Below are positions 11,291 through 22,992 of a stretch of DNA of 64,000 nucleotides, piece by piece. The stretch lies in the NCBI GenBank assembly GCA_958299035.1, contig CATQJL010000112.1, forward strand, positions 49,992,941 to 50,056,940. The letters are read 5' to 3'. The notes under the pieces are model-generated. The model did no database searches. It saw only the letters and a list, made by a program, of their open reading frames with translations, and was not told the DNA's origin. The translations under genes were made by a program, and so were the position numbers. The stretch comes from Cylicocyclus nassatus (taxonomy: Eukaryota; Nematoda; Chromadorea; Rhabditida; Strongylidae). Position 1 is the stretch's first letter; each line of letters starts with the position of its first letter.

Positions 11291-11734
11291 CAATCAGTAC
11301 TACGTTTTTTGAACCTGAAATTTTTTGTACATATACAACATCAATATATTAAACATTTCTCACGCTTGGAAGCAATCGCCTTTCCAAAAAGTAGATTCAT
11401 CCTGCATTGTTTGCTTCAAAATGTATAAAAAGTTATAATGCTTGGAACAACTGCCTTTTCACCAAATTTTCAAGCATTTGTTTGACTCGAATGAAGGTCC
11501 TAGGCTTCGCCGAGCCTTTGCAATGAGTATGGTGAAAAGTGCTGGACTCAACATTGCGTAATCGCTGATCTTGATAAACGAGCCTCATCTTACCGAGGTG
11601 TAAGCACGCTTCTGAGACGCAAAACTCGATATCTGATGCGCAAAAATTTTCGGTTGAAAGTTGACACCTTGTTTGCATGGTGACGTACTCATGCAAAAGC
11701 TGTCAGGCTTTTTACAAAGACGTACTTGCAGCAT

Positions 11735-12818
11735 TGACCTGCCTGAAACCTTGGCAGGGAATTACCTAAAGTGCTGTTTTAAGAATATCGTGTTTAATCC
11801 CCATGATAATGGCAATTCGCGTGGTATAAAAAGTTTCCCACGACAGTAATGCTTTCCTTATTGGACCACTGCCGCGCGCACGAGACACTTACGCGATGGG
11901 ACAGGTTATCAGTTTCCTAATAGGACCACTGCCGCGCGCGGATACACCCTTCGGCGGCTTTTGCCTAAGCAAAAACAGGGGGATGGAGATTTGCCGCGTG
12001 CGTTACGCGCTGGGACAGGTTATGAAAATGGCGCTGGAGACTGCCATGCAAAACTGGGATCTAAATTGGCCCGAAAGCGAAAAAATGCCCATTCAAACCC
12101 TGCAACTCGCCATAACTTTACAATAGCGCGTTATGACAGCGAGCAAGTATCATATTCATAAGCAGTGTGCTTGTAACCGTTACAGGTAAGGTTCTGAGCA
12201 AATCTGGAACTTCGAACCCATCTACCGTACACCCACCCTATTCCACGAATAGCATGATCTTCATGTTAGCGCGCTAAATGACCACCCTAGACGGAGTTCA
12301 ATACAAATCTATGTTTGATTCCATACCGTATAACCACTATAACTCTATAAAAAAATCCCAATATGCAGAGAGAGATGATATTCGTAATTAATATGTCGAA
12401 TAAGCCATAAGGACCGAACTCCAGTCGAATTCATGATTTTGACTTCCTACCGTACACTCGTAACTACACGGAAAGACGTTCTGCGGCGAAAGTGTTATCT
12501 GTAATCAGCATGTAAAGGGCCGGGCATACTTCACGCGATTTCAGTCGCGACGCGATTTGACAATTCGCCAGAAGTCTTCGCATCCAACATTAGCAAACTG
12601 CACATGCATAGTGTGTATAACTTACGTAAACTAATAAAATGCCCTATTTTCTGTCATTTATAATGTGCTTACAATGAGTTATGGACACCAGGGATATTGC
12701 CAAATCGCGTCGCGATTGAAATCGCTCGAAGTATGCCCGGCCCTTAAGATAACCCTTATACACGAAGTCTGAGCAAGCTCTAGGATACAAAAAAATTTGG
12801 GGCCCGGATAGCCGAATT
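11735..12818 (+). repeat. 1.1-kb dispersed repeat, copy 1 (contains a MITE)
   Basis: The segment recurs at 16185-17288 at high identity, from CCTGCCTGAAACCTTGGCAG to GAGCAAGCTCTA. Copy 1 has about 210 bp (11840-12045) absent from copy 2. That extra stretch has a doubled ACCACTGCCGCGCGC motif. The 12516-12744 MITE lies inside. Confidence 0.85.
12516..12744. mobile_element. PIF/Harbinger-type MITE, uninterrupted copy
   Basis: Terminal inverted repeats of about 45 bp begin AGGGCCGGGCATACTTC. The element is flanked by TAA on both sides (12513-12515 and 12745-12747). A 3-bp TAA/TTA target duplication is typical of PIF/Harbinger elements. At 229 bp it is non-coding. Confidence 0.75.
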
Positions 12819-12899
12819 GCGCAAGAATAATATTGTATTCGTAGTCAGCATGCTCGATTACTCCCCTGTGCCAACTCCCAGCCCCGTAGCACAAACTTT

Positions 12900-13095
12900 A
12901 CAAAAAATCGATAAAATCGATAAAATCGATATCGATCGATGGCGAAATGTAGCCTATGATACCCGCTGGGGCGCGAAGTGCATGTGTGCCAAGTTTGGTC
13001 CGGATCGGTTCAGAAATGGAATTTTCTATTCGGAACATACGTACACACATACTGACAGACATACAGACATGCAGACAAACATACAAACAGACATT
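12900..13095. repeat. Simple repeats
   Basis: ATCGATAAA repeats at 12906-12940, then a CATACAGA/CAGACAAA tetranucleotide-type microsatellite at 13035-13095. An open frame of 148 codons here is a by-product of the repeats. Confidence 0.8.
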
Positions 13096-13105
13096 CAGCT
13101 TTATA

Positions 13106-14126
13106 TTAGGTCGTTCCGAAAGTTCTTTCCGTTTTTTCGACATATCATAAAAACACGTGGAACGAAGAAAGAGAAACGCTTCAGTCACTTTCCAACCCAA
13201 CTTTTCTTCCTCTTTTCAACTATCATAATCCTGTGCCGCTCGCTCTTGTGGTCAGTGAGATAATGGCCGAAATTTCGGACCTATCGTTTTTACCATGTCC
13301 AAATTTGGCAATTTTTCACTATCTTCTTTTTTGACTTTTGGAAAAGCTTTGATAGCAATCGGATAGAGTAAACAAAGTGCAATGCAATGCAATTTTTTGG
13401 CAATTTCAGCTGGCTTCTCATTATTTTCTGAGATAACTTTTTCAGAAGTCTTCACTTTTTCAGAGTCACAAAACACACAAACGCTCTGAACATCAACAAA
13501 TCTTCGGTTTTCGAAACTTTCAAAAGTCGTTTATGATTGTACACTATTTTTACAAAGTAACAGAGCGTTTACCGCTTCGAAGTATAAAATTTCGCATTTC
13601 ATGAGCACATCATGAGGCGGGTTCAAAATCAAGATTTATAGAAATCTTATCACCAAACACCCCACAAACTAAGAAGAAAAAGCACTCATCAGAAAGACGA
13701 GAAAAAGCTGCATCGAATGACGCCTTAGTTGCGCGCCGTTTTATGTTCTATGGCTTTTGGCATCCCCAAAAGTGGAATTTGATAGCATCAGAAAAATAAT
13801 TCTAAAAATGTTTTGAAGCTAGCTATAGATGCCGAAAAATTGCATGATATTGCACTTTGTTTACTCTATTCGATTGCTATCAAAGGTTTTCCAAAAGTCA
13901 AAAAAGAAGATAGTGAAAAATTGCCAAAATTGGACATGGTAAAAACCATGGGTCCGAGATTTCGGCCATTATCTCACTGACCACAAGAGCGAGTGGCACA
14001 AGAATATGATAGTTGAAAAGAGGAAGGAAAGTTGCGTCGGACAGTGTTCGAAGCGTTTCCCTTTCTTCGTTCCACTTGTTTTTATGATATGTTGAAAAAC
14101 CGGAAAGAACTTTCGGAACGACCTAA
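13106..14126. mobile_element. Long-TIR mariner-like MITE, copy 1
   Basis: Starts TTAGGTCGTTCCGAAAGTTC and ends with its reverse complement, with TA on both sides. It is 1021 bp, with inverted arms of about 290 bp and no transposase. The same family is at 56799-57818, and a related subfamily is at 57864-59896 and 58761-59777. TTAGG ends with a TA target duplication place it in Tc1/mariner. Confidence 0.9.
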
Positions 14127-14130
14127 TATA

Positions 14131-14165
14131 TTAGGTTGGTGCAAAAATAATGAGCGTTTTCCTAG
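14131..14165 (+). repeat. Hsmar1/bandit-like mariner end
   Basis: TTAGGTTGGTGCAAAAATAA, immediately after TA and abutting the preceding MITE. It matches the mariner end class TTAGGTTGGTGCAAAAGTAA. Only the end is recognisable. Confidence 0.6.
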
Positions 14166-14284
14166 GACTTTTTTCAGGACAACTTTTCTCCATCAAACTT
14201 CTTTCTTTGTAACGGGTTCCGCACATTGTTAGAAAGCTCTTTTCATGCTCTATCTAATAGTGTTCGAAATGAACTTTTAGCCCA

Positions 14285-14336
14285 CTCTGTTAAGAATTTA
14301 TAGAGCTTCACTCTGTTAAGAATTTATAGAGCTTCA
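14285..14336. repeat. 26-bp perfect tandem duplication
   Basis: The unit CTCTGTTAAGAATTTATAGA plus GCTTCA occurs twice head to tail. Confidence 0.95.
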
Positions 14337-15185
14337 AATAATCGCACTCAAAACCAGATTTTCGTTGCATTCATTTTTCTAGCCAGAATTTGAGCGCGAA
14401 TGAAGATAGTTTAACGAAAATTCAGCCGCTATATGTGATGGAAACTGTCTACATTATGCATATAAAACCATATTTTTTGTATATGAAGTGAGTCGGCGGC
14501 TTAACATGGGTAATGGTTATGGTCATTTCAGAGCCCATAACTTTCTTTTGTTGAATGCAGTCGCTCAAACTTTGTTCATTTCTGTAAGCGTGAGGGTAGG
14601 AATCCTACTAGCAGTTTTTGCAAAAACATCCAGATGTTCAGTACGCAGAAAATCAGAAAATTCTATACTTCGAGGTTTTGAGGTTTACTGAAAAAATGCT
14701 AAAAAAGTTGATATTTTTGAATTTCGATTTTTCCCTCTTCGCTAATCTTTTTCTTTAAACCGTTTCCATGTATATTTGTACTACTGGCTTGTGGCTACAA
14801 GATAGGCTGCTTGTAAATGGTAACAACAAGGTATGAAAGAAGTTGTGTTTTATCAAAAGCAAGATTTCAGAAAAAAATTTTTTCAATCCATATTTTTCTG
14901 CCCATATGAGGTATGAGTATAGGTCAATATGCGGTGTACTGCGAAAGGTTCGCTGCATCTAATGGTCTTTATCAAAATTCAAACTGTAGATTTTGTAGAA
15001 AGTTATAGCATTCGAGTTGGGTGGACCGCCGGGGGCGCCCCGCCCACTTTGTTACTTCCGGAGCGGATTTCTCGCTTCAGAAGCTGTCTTTTGCGGCGAA
15101 GCTTGGGGGTTTGTCTAGTATGAGGCCCACACTAGTATGCCATCATAATCTCGCCAACCTCCATTTTGGGTGGACGGTGCCTTTA
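14337..15185. other. Intergenic, unassigned
   Basis: AT-rich to 14980, then a GC-richer stretch (15015-15120). No gene motif is recognised. Confidence 0.4.
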
Positions 15186-15344
15186 AGGTCTTATCCCTAT
15201 CCCTGTAACATCTTTCATTGTGCCCACTTCTGCATGCAATTCCCTATTCCCTCTGTGTTAGTAATTAGCATGCCCACCTAACTCCCTCAACAACCCCCAG
15301 CCCCGTAGCTCAAACTTTGCAAAAAAGCAATAAAACCGGTAAAA
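15186..15344. repeat. Repeat inverted relative to 17311-17480
   Basis: The stretch containing GCCCACTTCTGCATGCAATT and AGCCCCGTAGCTCAAACTTT appears as the reverse complement at 17311-17480. The two copies flank the Helitron and 1.1-kb repeat region. Confidence 0.75.
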
Positions 15345-15741
15345 TCTATATATATATAAAACTCAAAAATTGTCAGTTTGGAGGGTATGTGCGTTATAGA
15401 AACGCGCGCCACTCAACCGATTCAGCTGAAACTTTGCACACATATGTTTTCGACCCTTGCGCAGATGATAGGCTGCTTTTTGCGGCGATTCGTTGGGCCC
15501 TTCTATCGATTTATTGATTTGTTTACATTTTCCTAAGGAATTGAAGGGTTATCATGTTCAATCAAGCATTTTCCATACTCATGTAAAGGAGGCCGGTGAA
15601 GCTCATTTTCACCTAAGGATTACGAGAATGCGGTTTCCAAGCGGACGTCCCAAGGTAAGTCATCCATACCATATAGGGCGAGGGGGGGGGGCTCGCAGTG
15701 CGGTGAACCATGGCCCGGGCTGGACCGGGAAAGCCAACTAG
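15345..15741 (+). mobile_element. Non-autonomous Helitron
   Basis: Begins TCTATATATATATAAAACTC after an A and ends with the GC-rich hairpin GGCCCGGGCTGGACCGGG followed 8 bp later by CTAG, then T. A 5' TC, a 3' hairpin plus CTAG, and insertion between A and T are the Helitron signature. At 397 bp it is non-coding, so it depends on a Rep/helicase elsewhere. A similar 5' end remnant (CTCAAAAATTGTCAGTTT) is at 57833. Confidence 0.75.
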
Positions 15742-16184
15742 TTAAGAATAATCCTGAAAACTGATGGCGCTATTCGGCTATCCAGACCCAAAAAGTTTTT
15801 TTTGATGGATCTTGCTCAAAGTCGGTACATGGGGATTTTTGGAACCAGATGACGAATATCGTAGTCATTTCGCGCGATATAGCCCCATTTTCTGGGTTTA
15901 CGTTGGGTACACATAAGAAGCTAAAATAATGGATTTCGCTGAAACTTTGAGGGAGCTAATTGACATGCTGAGTACGAATATCATACTTCTTCGGCATTTT
16001 CAGGCGATTTCACTGAGCTATGGTAGGTATACTGCAGAAAGGCAAAATCTCAGTTTTGGCTGAAACTCAATCTAGAGAGATTCGACCTTCTGACCACGTC
16101 TAAAACACTCTCGTTGCGTTTTAAGACTTTTTCGCAGAGTTACGGCACATGCAGCGTAGGCACATAGCAGCGGGTAAAAACCAT
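15742..16184. other. Intergenic, unassigned
   Basis: No coding frame or repeat partner recognised. Confidence 0.4.
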
Positions 16185-16777
16185 GAACCTGCCTGAAACC
16201 TTGGCAGAAAACCTAAAGTGCTGTTTCAAGAATATCGTGCTCAATCCCCACGATAAAGGCAATTCGTGTAATATAAAAATTTCCCACGGCCGTAAACTGG
16301 GATCTAAATTGGCCCGAAGGCAAAAAAATGTCCATTCATACCCCGCAACTCACCATAAGTTCACTATAGCGTTATAAGCGAGCAAGCATCATATTCATAA
16401 GCGATATACTTGTGAACCGTTACAGGTAAGGTTTTGAGCAAATCTGGAACTTCGACCCATCTACACTCACCGCAACCTAAGAAGATGAACTATCCTGCGA
16501 AATCAGCATGATATTCATGTTCAGCGCGCTAAATAACCACCCTAGACGAAGTTTAAAGCAGATCTATGTTTTTGACCCCATGCCATATAACCACCACATC
16601 CCACCCTATGGATCCCAATTTGCAGAGAGAGATGATATTCGTAAATAGCATGTCGAATAAGCCATATGGACCGAACACCAGCCGAATTCATGACTTTGAC
16701 TTCCTACCGTACACCTATCTTAACCACACGGAAAGACGTTCTGCGGAGAAAGTGTGATATCTGTGATCAGCATGTAA

Positions 16778-17213
16778 AGGGCCGGGCATACTTCACGCGA
16801 TTTCAGTCGCGACGCGATTTGGCAATTCGCCAGAAGTCTTCGCATCCAACATTAGCAAACTGCACATGCATAGTGTGTATAACTTACGTAAACTGATAAA
16901 ATGCCCTATCTTCTGTACATTTATAATGTGCTTACAAAGTTTCGGCCACTTGTGGTCGTATTCATCAACGAACTCAGTGGGTTCCGGAACCCAGTGGGTA
17001 GGCTTAACCCACGAAAATGGTATTCACCAAGCTAGTATATTAGCGAACCCTGCAGTGCTTGTGATGAATATCGATCCTAGCCTGTGGGCTCGGAAACTTA
17101 CGAAATCGCGAACCAACTGGGTTGCGGAACCCATTGGGTTCGTTAATGAATACGGCCACTGGAACATTGCCAAATCGCGTTGCGATTGAAATCGCTTGAA
17201 GATGCCCGGCCCT
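16778..17213. mobile_element. PIF/Harbinger-type MITE, interrupted copy
   Basis: Same TIR as 12516-12744 (AGGGCCGGGCATACTTC...). TAA precedes it, but the 3' duplication has decayed to AAG. It is split by the MITE at 16951-17160. Confidence 0.75.
16951..17160. mobile_element. Second MITE nested in the PIF-type MITE
   Basis: About 210 bp with terminal inverted repeats of about 48 bp starting GTGGTCGTATTCATCAACGA (right end GTGGCCGTATTCATTAACGA on the minus strand). The uninterrupted copy at 12660-12700 shows the approximate empty site. The superfamily is not assigned. A CGGCCACT string on both sides could be an 8-bp duplication or part of the TIR. Confidence 0.75.
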
Positions 17214-17489
17214 AAGATAACCCTTATAAACGAAGTTTGAGCAAGCTCTACCACAAAAAAATTTTAGGACCCGGATAGCCAAACAACGATACCAGTTTTT
17301 GAAATTATCCTTACTTTTATCGGTTTTATCATGTTTTTTTTACAAAGTTTGAGCTACGGGGCTGGGGAGTTGGTGAGGAAGGTAGGTGAGCATGTGGAAT
17401 ACTAACACAGCGGGAATAGGAATTAGCATGTAGAAGTGGGCATAGGGAAAGATTGTACAGGGAAGGGAATGAAACTTTATCAAAGTGTT

Positions 17490-17525
17490 TTGACAGGGCC
17501 GGGCGGAGCCGGGTAAGCCAGCTAG
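17490..17525 (+). mobile_element. Helitron 3' end
   Basis: GGGCCGGGCGGAGCCGGG hairpin, then AAGCCAGCTAG and T. This is the same terminator design as at 15712-15741. I could not locate its 5' TC end. Confidence 0.6.
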
Positions 17526-18188
17526 TACGCAGATAAAGGCAAGATTTGCCACAATGCATTCCTATCATTTTAATCATGCCTTCAAACTGAGATGTAGAAT
17601 AACTTCTTGCCTTATTACCCTGTGTCAAAGCGAGGTTTAAACGGCAAAAAGGCAAAAATTCAATATTCTCGGGACAAGGATTGGGATCCCAAGAATCCGG
17701 TGCTTGAAATTCCATTGCTGAGTCGAGATCGATTGTGTACAACGATCAGAATATTTCCGAGCGGCTAATAGATCGGAATACCAAGCGAATGCCTGAAAAG
17801 CTTTACTATTTCCCACAAATTTCTCCCAAAGTGAAATCACGAAATGCACAGCCTTCTTTCACACAATTGCAATTATTTGCTGGAGGGAGTAGCGTAGGAG
17901 TGTTATTTACGAAACACTTTGGTTCTCTTAGTGTATCTGCACACTTTGCGGATTTTAATGAGTCATGCTGCTGCACTTTTGGACTACTCATTTTGAATAC
18001 AAGATAATATACTATATTTTCTCATTAGCTTAAACAGGGTCGGGAGAAAGTCTTTGAACAATTTTTGATGTCATTGTATGTTCGGATTTTCCATTATTCT
18101 TGCATGCTAATTATATGCATTTGCTTCTTATACCCTTAGTTACAAGCCCTTCAAAAACTGGACTACTAGCTCCATTTCTGTCAAAAAT
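17526..18188. other. Intergenic, unassigned
   Basis: Frames up to 90 codons on the plus strand (17735-18007) have no recognisable motif. Confidence 0.4.
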
Positions 18189-19213
18189 ATGCCTTTTAGA
18201 ACGGAGCGAGCGTTGCTGGCGAAGATGCACGAGGAGAGGATGGCTAAGCAGCATATTGCGCTGGTTCCTCAAATTTTACAAATCAGCGTCTTTTCCACCT
18301 TGCGTCGTTTCCAGGATATGAACAGCACCCAGAACTGCTGTACGAGTGATAAATTGGCTACTGCGGACACTCACAATATCCCAGAAATCGTTCGTCAGCA
18401 CCATCGTCGCAATCCGCGGAGAAGCTTGATTGAGCTGGGTTCAAAGCTTTTCATCTCTGGTATAAACTCTTCGACATCGTGGAACAAGGCGTTGGGATGA
18501 AGCTTTTCAAGATGCTAATAATTCATGCTTTTTGGAAAGACACAAAGCTGATTTGACTGCGCGGATACCATGGAATGCCTGAACGTCCCTCCAAGGCACG
18601 CCACCAAACATACTCTTTTCTGACGTCAAAATTTTCACCGTGAAGCAGGTTTTTGATCGCCAAAACAACAGAGTCGTCACCCAAACGCCTCAAGAAACCA
18701 ATAGCAAGGGTGGCTTGCAGAGAGAAAGCTTCATCCGGTTTTTGTGACGATTTGCGCGGCGATCGCTTCCGACAGCAGAATGCCGCTGATTTTTAGGGTC
18801 TCATTGCTTAAGGTGGACACTGCCACGCATGTGAAGAGCACCTGAAGAAGGAATTGTTGGCCTGGACCAATATCCATTTGCCGGGAGCGATTGGTGCTTA
18901 CAGCAGGATAGCGCATCTGCGCACTAAGTGAAGGTCGTTCAAGCATGGCTCCAAAGCAACGTTAAGGACTTCATTACTCCTGTGAAAATGGCCTCCGTAT
19001 TGGCCGGATCTGAATACCCTTGACTACCGCAAGTGGTCAGTTCTTTAGGCCAAAGCCTGCGCTCACTCACGCAAAACTGTGGAGTCTCTGCGACGTGCTC
19101 TTCAGGATGCTTAAGAGGAAGTTCACGTGGAGCACCTCCGTGCCACCATGGACAGCGTTCTCAAGCGATTTCGAGCTTGTGCTCGCGGCAAAGGAGGAAT
19201 CTTCGAATTGTAA
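18189..19213 (+). pseudogene. Tc1/mariner-superfamily transposase, degenerate
   Basis: ATG at 18189 opens an N-terminal helix-turn-helix-like region (MPFRTERALLAKMHEERMAK, then LRRFQDMNSTQ and RRNPRRSLIELGSK). Beyond 18500 the reading shifts repeatedly. In other frames one finds an FSD-V-KIFTV stretch near 18617, FDRQNNRV near 18650 and, at 18989-19045, WPPYWPDLNTLDYRKWSVL. The last is the conserved third catalytic block of Tc1/mariner transposases (WPxxSPDLNPxDYxxWxxL), with the usual Ser and Pro replaced. Multiple frameshifts and stops show it is dead. Terminal repeats were not identified. Confidence 0.8.
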
Positions 19214-20469
19214 AGTCAATTTTGTATAACAGACGGTTGAGTAAACATTATCTATTGATTTCATGTAATCACCTTGCCTAGCTCTGTCATTACAATAAAA
19301 AGACCGTGTTCAAAGACTTTCCCCCAACCCTGTAGAATCCTTTGCTGCATTATACCAAATCTAAAGTTAAAAGTTGACCTTGATCCGGCTCAGGCATATA
19401 ATCAATGGTGAACTCGTCAAGCTATACAAATTGGTAGAATTCGATTTCTTTTGCCGGAAACTACAGACAGCAGATGCATATAGAGACACATGAAGATAAC
19501 TTACAAGATAGAAGCTCTCTATGAGGTAGACATCAACCTACTTGAACCAACCAGAAAAATCGTCGCTTCCACTTCTTCCACGCCTGCCAACCAATACAAT
19601 AACAGTAGCCGCAGTATTTAAGATTGTGACTTTTCTACCCGTATTGTTATCCTAATATTCAAGTTCTGATCGCACTGTTCTTAGAGACAGTCATCGTACA
19701 CATACATTCCTGTGACCGCGAGCAGTTAGGCGTAGGTTGGATAATCACCATAAATTCAATGTGACGGAGATTAATTGTTGGCGATTACCAGATAATGTGC
19801 TAGAATTTTGGCTATACTCTACCATGACGCCGTTACAATCATGACTTATAATAAAGCGCGTGTCTGTCTGTGTTTGTGTGTTTATGTCTGTCTGTCACGA
19901 AGTTCATAGAGCGTTTTGCAGGCACAAGGTCTTGAGCTGAAATTTTGGTCATAGCACCCTACCAGCATGTAGGTAAAAGGTGCAAAAGCACAAGCTGATC
20001 CGATATTTGGGACCTTAAAAACTGCGCGTCAAACGGGAGGTCATTAATTCGACTTTTTGCGAAGTCATGATTTGCCTGACAAGTACATCTGCGCCTCATG
20101 AATTCTAGCCCAAAAAGTGCTCAAAAAGATTGCTTTTCTGCGACAAGAGCGCCAAGGAGTGGAGATCGCCTAGACAGTCGATTTGGCAAGGTTTTACCTT
20201 CAGACTTGGAACGATTTTTGCACGAAAATTTAGCTCAAAGTGACTATAATCCTTATGACGACTACCAAGCCAAAACAAATTCACTAATCTAATCAAATTC
20301 GCAAGTGTTCCTTTGCGACAAGTTTTTTTCTCTCAAATTTACCGATCTTACGTGGAGATGCTTCAAGAATGAAGAGTTGTTTACTATTCATTTGTGATGT
20401 TCAGCATCGCATGGTGGGTTTCAAAGTCATCATTATGCGAACATGAGAAAGGCGAACGGATAGGAGAAC
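19214..20469. other. Intergenic with a GT-rich microsatellite
   Basis: A GTCTGTCTGTGTTTGTGTG microsatellite is at 19860-19900. The flanking TATAATAAAGCGCG resembles some nematode Helitron 5' ends but has no matching 3' end. Nothing else is supported. Confidence 0.4.
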
Positions 20470-20508
20470 CAGTGCGAACCTCCGCGAAGCGGAGGTGACG
20501 CACTGGTC
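20470..20508. repeat. Hairpin, CCTCCGC/GCGGAGG stem
   Basis: CCAGTGCGAACCTCCGC, a 3-nt loop, then the complementary strand ending CGCACTGG. A related hairpin (CAGTGCATTACCTCCGC... GCACTGG) lies at 655-690. The function is unknown. Confidence 0.6.
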
Positions 20509-22054
20509 AGCCAATATTACAGCTGTTAAACATGACAGACGGTCAGTCTCATTTTGATAAGTGCGACTGCACCCACTAACGAGATTTTTTACATCACTTA
20601 ATTGCCAATCGGGTGTATACTATAATGAGACTAACCATTCAAAACTGATGACAGCAATGGTAGCGGCAAAAGGAAAACAGCGACGAGCCGAAATATGTCA
20701 AAATCATCTCACCATGAACCACGCATTGGTACACTCACCTTTCCAAGTTTTTTTGTCTTCAAAAGCAACGATGCTTTTTATCTCAGAGTACAACATGACC
20801 TTGACGATATTGACGGATTTTTCGTAGAGAAATCTCCTTGTGTAATCTCCATCTATAAAAATTAACAAAACTGAAAAACGAAAAATCTAGTCACGGCACA
20901 GTTGTTAGCTTGATAAATAAACTTGATAAGGAACTTGCTCGATATGACAATGAAACCCACGATGGTCTTTGAGCTTCAGCATGGTCCGTTTGCAATTTAT
21001 GCCCAACCACTTCCATGGCACAGTAGACTACTCTATTGGGAGCTATCGTTTTCAATCATTGTGCTTCCATTACAACAATCTAAGAATGATATTCAGGAAA
21101 TCTGAAGCAACACTACAACGTTTTTACCTCTATGTTGAATGTAGCACAACATCGCTCTTCGTTAAGGTCAGCTCTCCGTCGTCGCTATCATTCTTGTTCA
21201 GCGGACCAGAACTAGTTTCCCTCTTGAAACCAAAAAATTCACCTTTCAAAAGTTCACCAGATCTAGCTGGAAACTCATCACCCCTGCCAAGGAGGTGATC
21301 ACGTAGAAAACATGCGAACATGAACCCACAGGATATAACCAGACCAACAGAACCAAGGAAACTGGAATGGACGTGACGGATTGAAAAAGTCAGGCGTTGG
21401 ACAGACGACTACCATTATTGCATGCAGAAATGAAAATGAGCGTGACCGCGAAATCAAAGCTTCCCTCCAATACCTGTCGGCACTTGTCAAGCACGTCCGG
21501 TTAAAGGCAGCGTCCGGGCAAAATCTTGCCGCGGCTTGTGATACGTATCACAAGCCCGTATCTCCTTTTAGAGGGCACGTCAAAGGCTTAGACCAACGCA
21601 GATTGAATACTCATGGGCCCCTCTTCACGAATATGTGATAATCTGGGTGAATGGATCTTGCCTGGACGCTGCCTTTAAACCCAAACGACTCACAAGGCCA
21701 ATCGATTGTATTGATACGCGTCGGAACAATCCCGACCAAATTGCTGGTGTAGTCGGGTCAACGTCAGGACAAAACTTTGTCTCGAAACAAACCGAAAGTG
21801 GGCGGATCTCCGGCGGTCGTCAATTGCGAATGTCTGAGTTTTCGCATCGCATGGACTAAGTCCATTTTATTTGCACGAAAAGCCCATTTCGCGGGGACTT
21901 TCGTGGACCATTCCTTAATATTTCTGCGGACGTCTATCCGCAAAAGGTGTGAAGTAGCGCGCATAGCCCCTAGTAGACTTCAGCAAGGATTGTCGACACT
22001 ACTTTTTCTGTAGTGGAGCTTTAAAAATAGCCGCAGGCAATTTTCAAGAGGAAA
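20509..22054. other. Intergenic, unassigned
   Basis: Open frames on both strands (for example 20969-21298 plus and 21764-21964 minus) match no family I recognise. Confidence 0.35.
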
Positions 22055-22726
22055 TACAGGGTGTCCCAAAAGTGACACACACTTTTCAACCGTTAATAGC
22101 TTTCCTCCCATTGTGTCTTTTCCCCCCATCTAAGTACTATTCTGAGAGAAGGCTTCAATTTAGATATACAGTGGTGTCGAGCAAATCACCGATCGCTCTT
22201 CGTTGCTGTAGGATTGCGGTAAGAACTTCCAGCAGGTGGAACCATTGTAAAATATGCCATCTGACAAAATTTTTTTCAAAAATCTGAAAAATCGTTTACT
22301 ATGTTTTCGCGCACGCTGATTCAACACTTTTACGAGTGTTTTCAGCCTTTTTGACGGTGTAATCACATTTCTGACAAATACTGGCAATTTGGTGATTACT
22401 GTTTACCTGGAATAACTTTGGAAAGAAACATCACAGTAAAGTGAAAGTTTCAAACTCGATTTCAGCTTCTTCTACCATAGTTTAAGAGTTTTGGCTTGTT
22501 TGGTATTGTTTTGAGACAGAATATGGCTTCCCATAGCCTGAAATCCTTGCTAAAGTTCCTACACTGATCCTACGGTAACGAAGACCGATCAGTGATTCGT
22601 GCGAAATTGCAAATTTGAGTTGAAGCCTTTTCTACAGAAATGGTGTTCAAATGGCGAAGAAAGAGATAATGGGTAGAAAGATACTGACAATTGAGAAGTG
22701 TGTACTTACTTTCGTGACACCCTGTA
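22055..22726. mobile_element. CAGGGTGTCCC-ended MITE, copy 1
   Basis: Starts TACAGGGTGTCCCAAAAGTG and ends with the reverse complement ...TTTCGTGACACCCTGTA. It is 672 bp with imperfect arms and no coding frame. A relative with better-preserved arms is at 40966-41647. The ends suggest Tc1/mariner with a TA target. Confidence 0.75.
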
Positions 22727-22992
22727 GATGGGCTGGTAAATTGTGAAAAAAATCTTGTTTTCCCAAATTCTACTCAGCATAACCTTAGAATACGAAACTG
22801 CCTTGTCGATATGCGTTTCGTAATCAGCAGATTAGATAATCCCTGTGAGCAAGTTTTCAGAAATTTCGGGTTATTTGATTTTTTTCTCGTTTCACGCTCT
22901 GGGGTTTTTCTTCGTTTTACGCCAGTACGCCAGTGGGTTTGGTCAAAATGTTGATAATCTTGGTTTGGAAGGAAACTCCGCTAATAAAGGCT
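22727..22992. other. Short spacer between inverted-repeat elements
   Basis: No feature seen. Confidence 0.4.

Larger units (their letters stand above)
16185..17288 (+). repeat. 1.1-kb dispersed repeat, copy 2 (nested MITEs)
   Basis: Second copy of 11735-12818 in the same orientation. It lacks the extra 210 bp but carries an additional insertion inside its MITE (16951-17160). Confidence 0.85.

Noticed and set aside
12817..13263. 148-codon plus-strand frame
   Set aside because: It is composed of ATCGATAAA and CAGACATA microsatellites and then the end of a mariner MITE. There is no protein motif.
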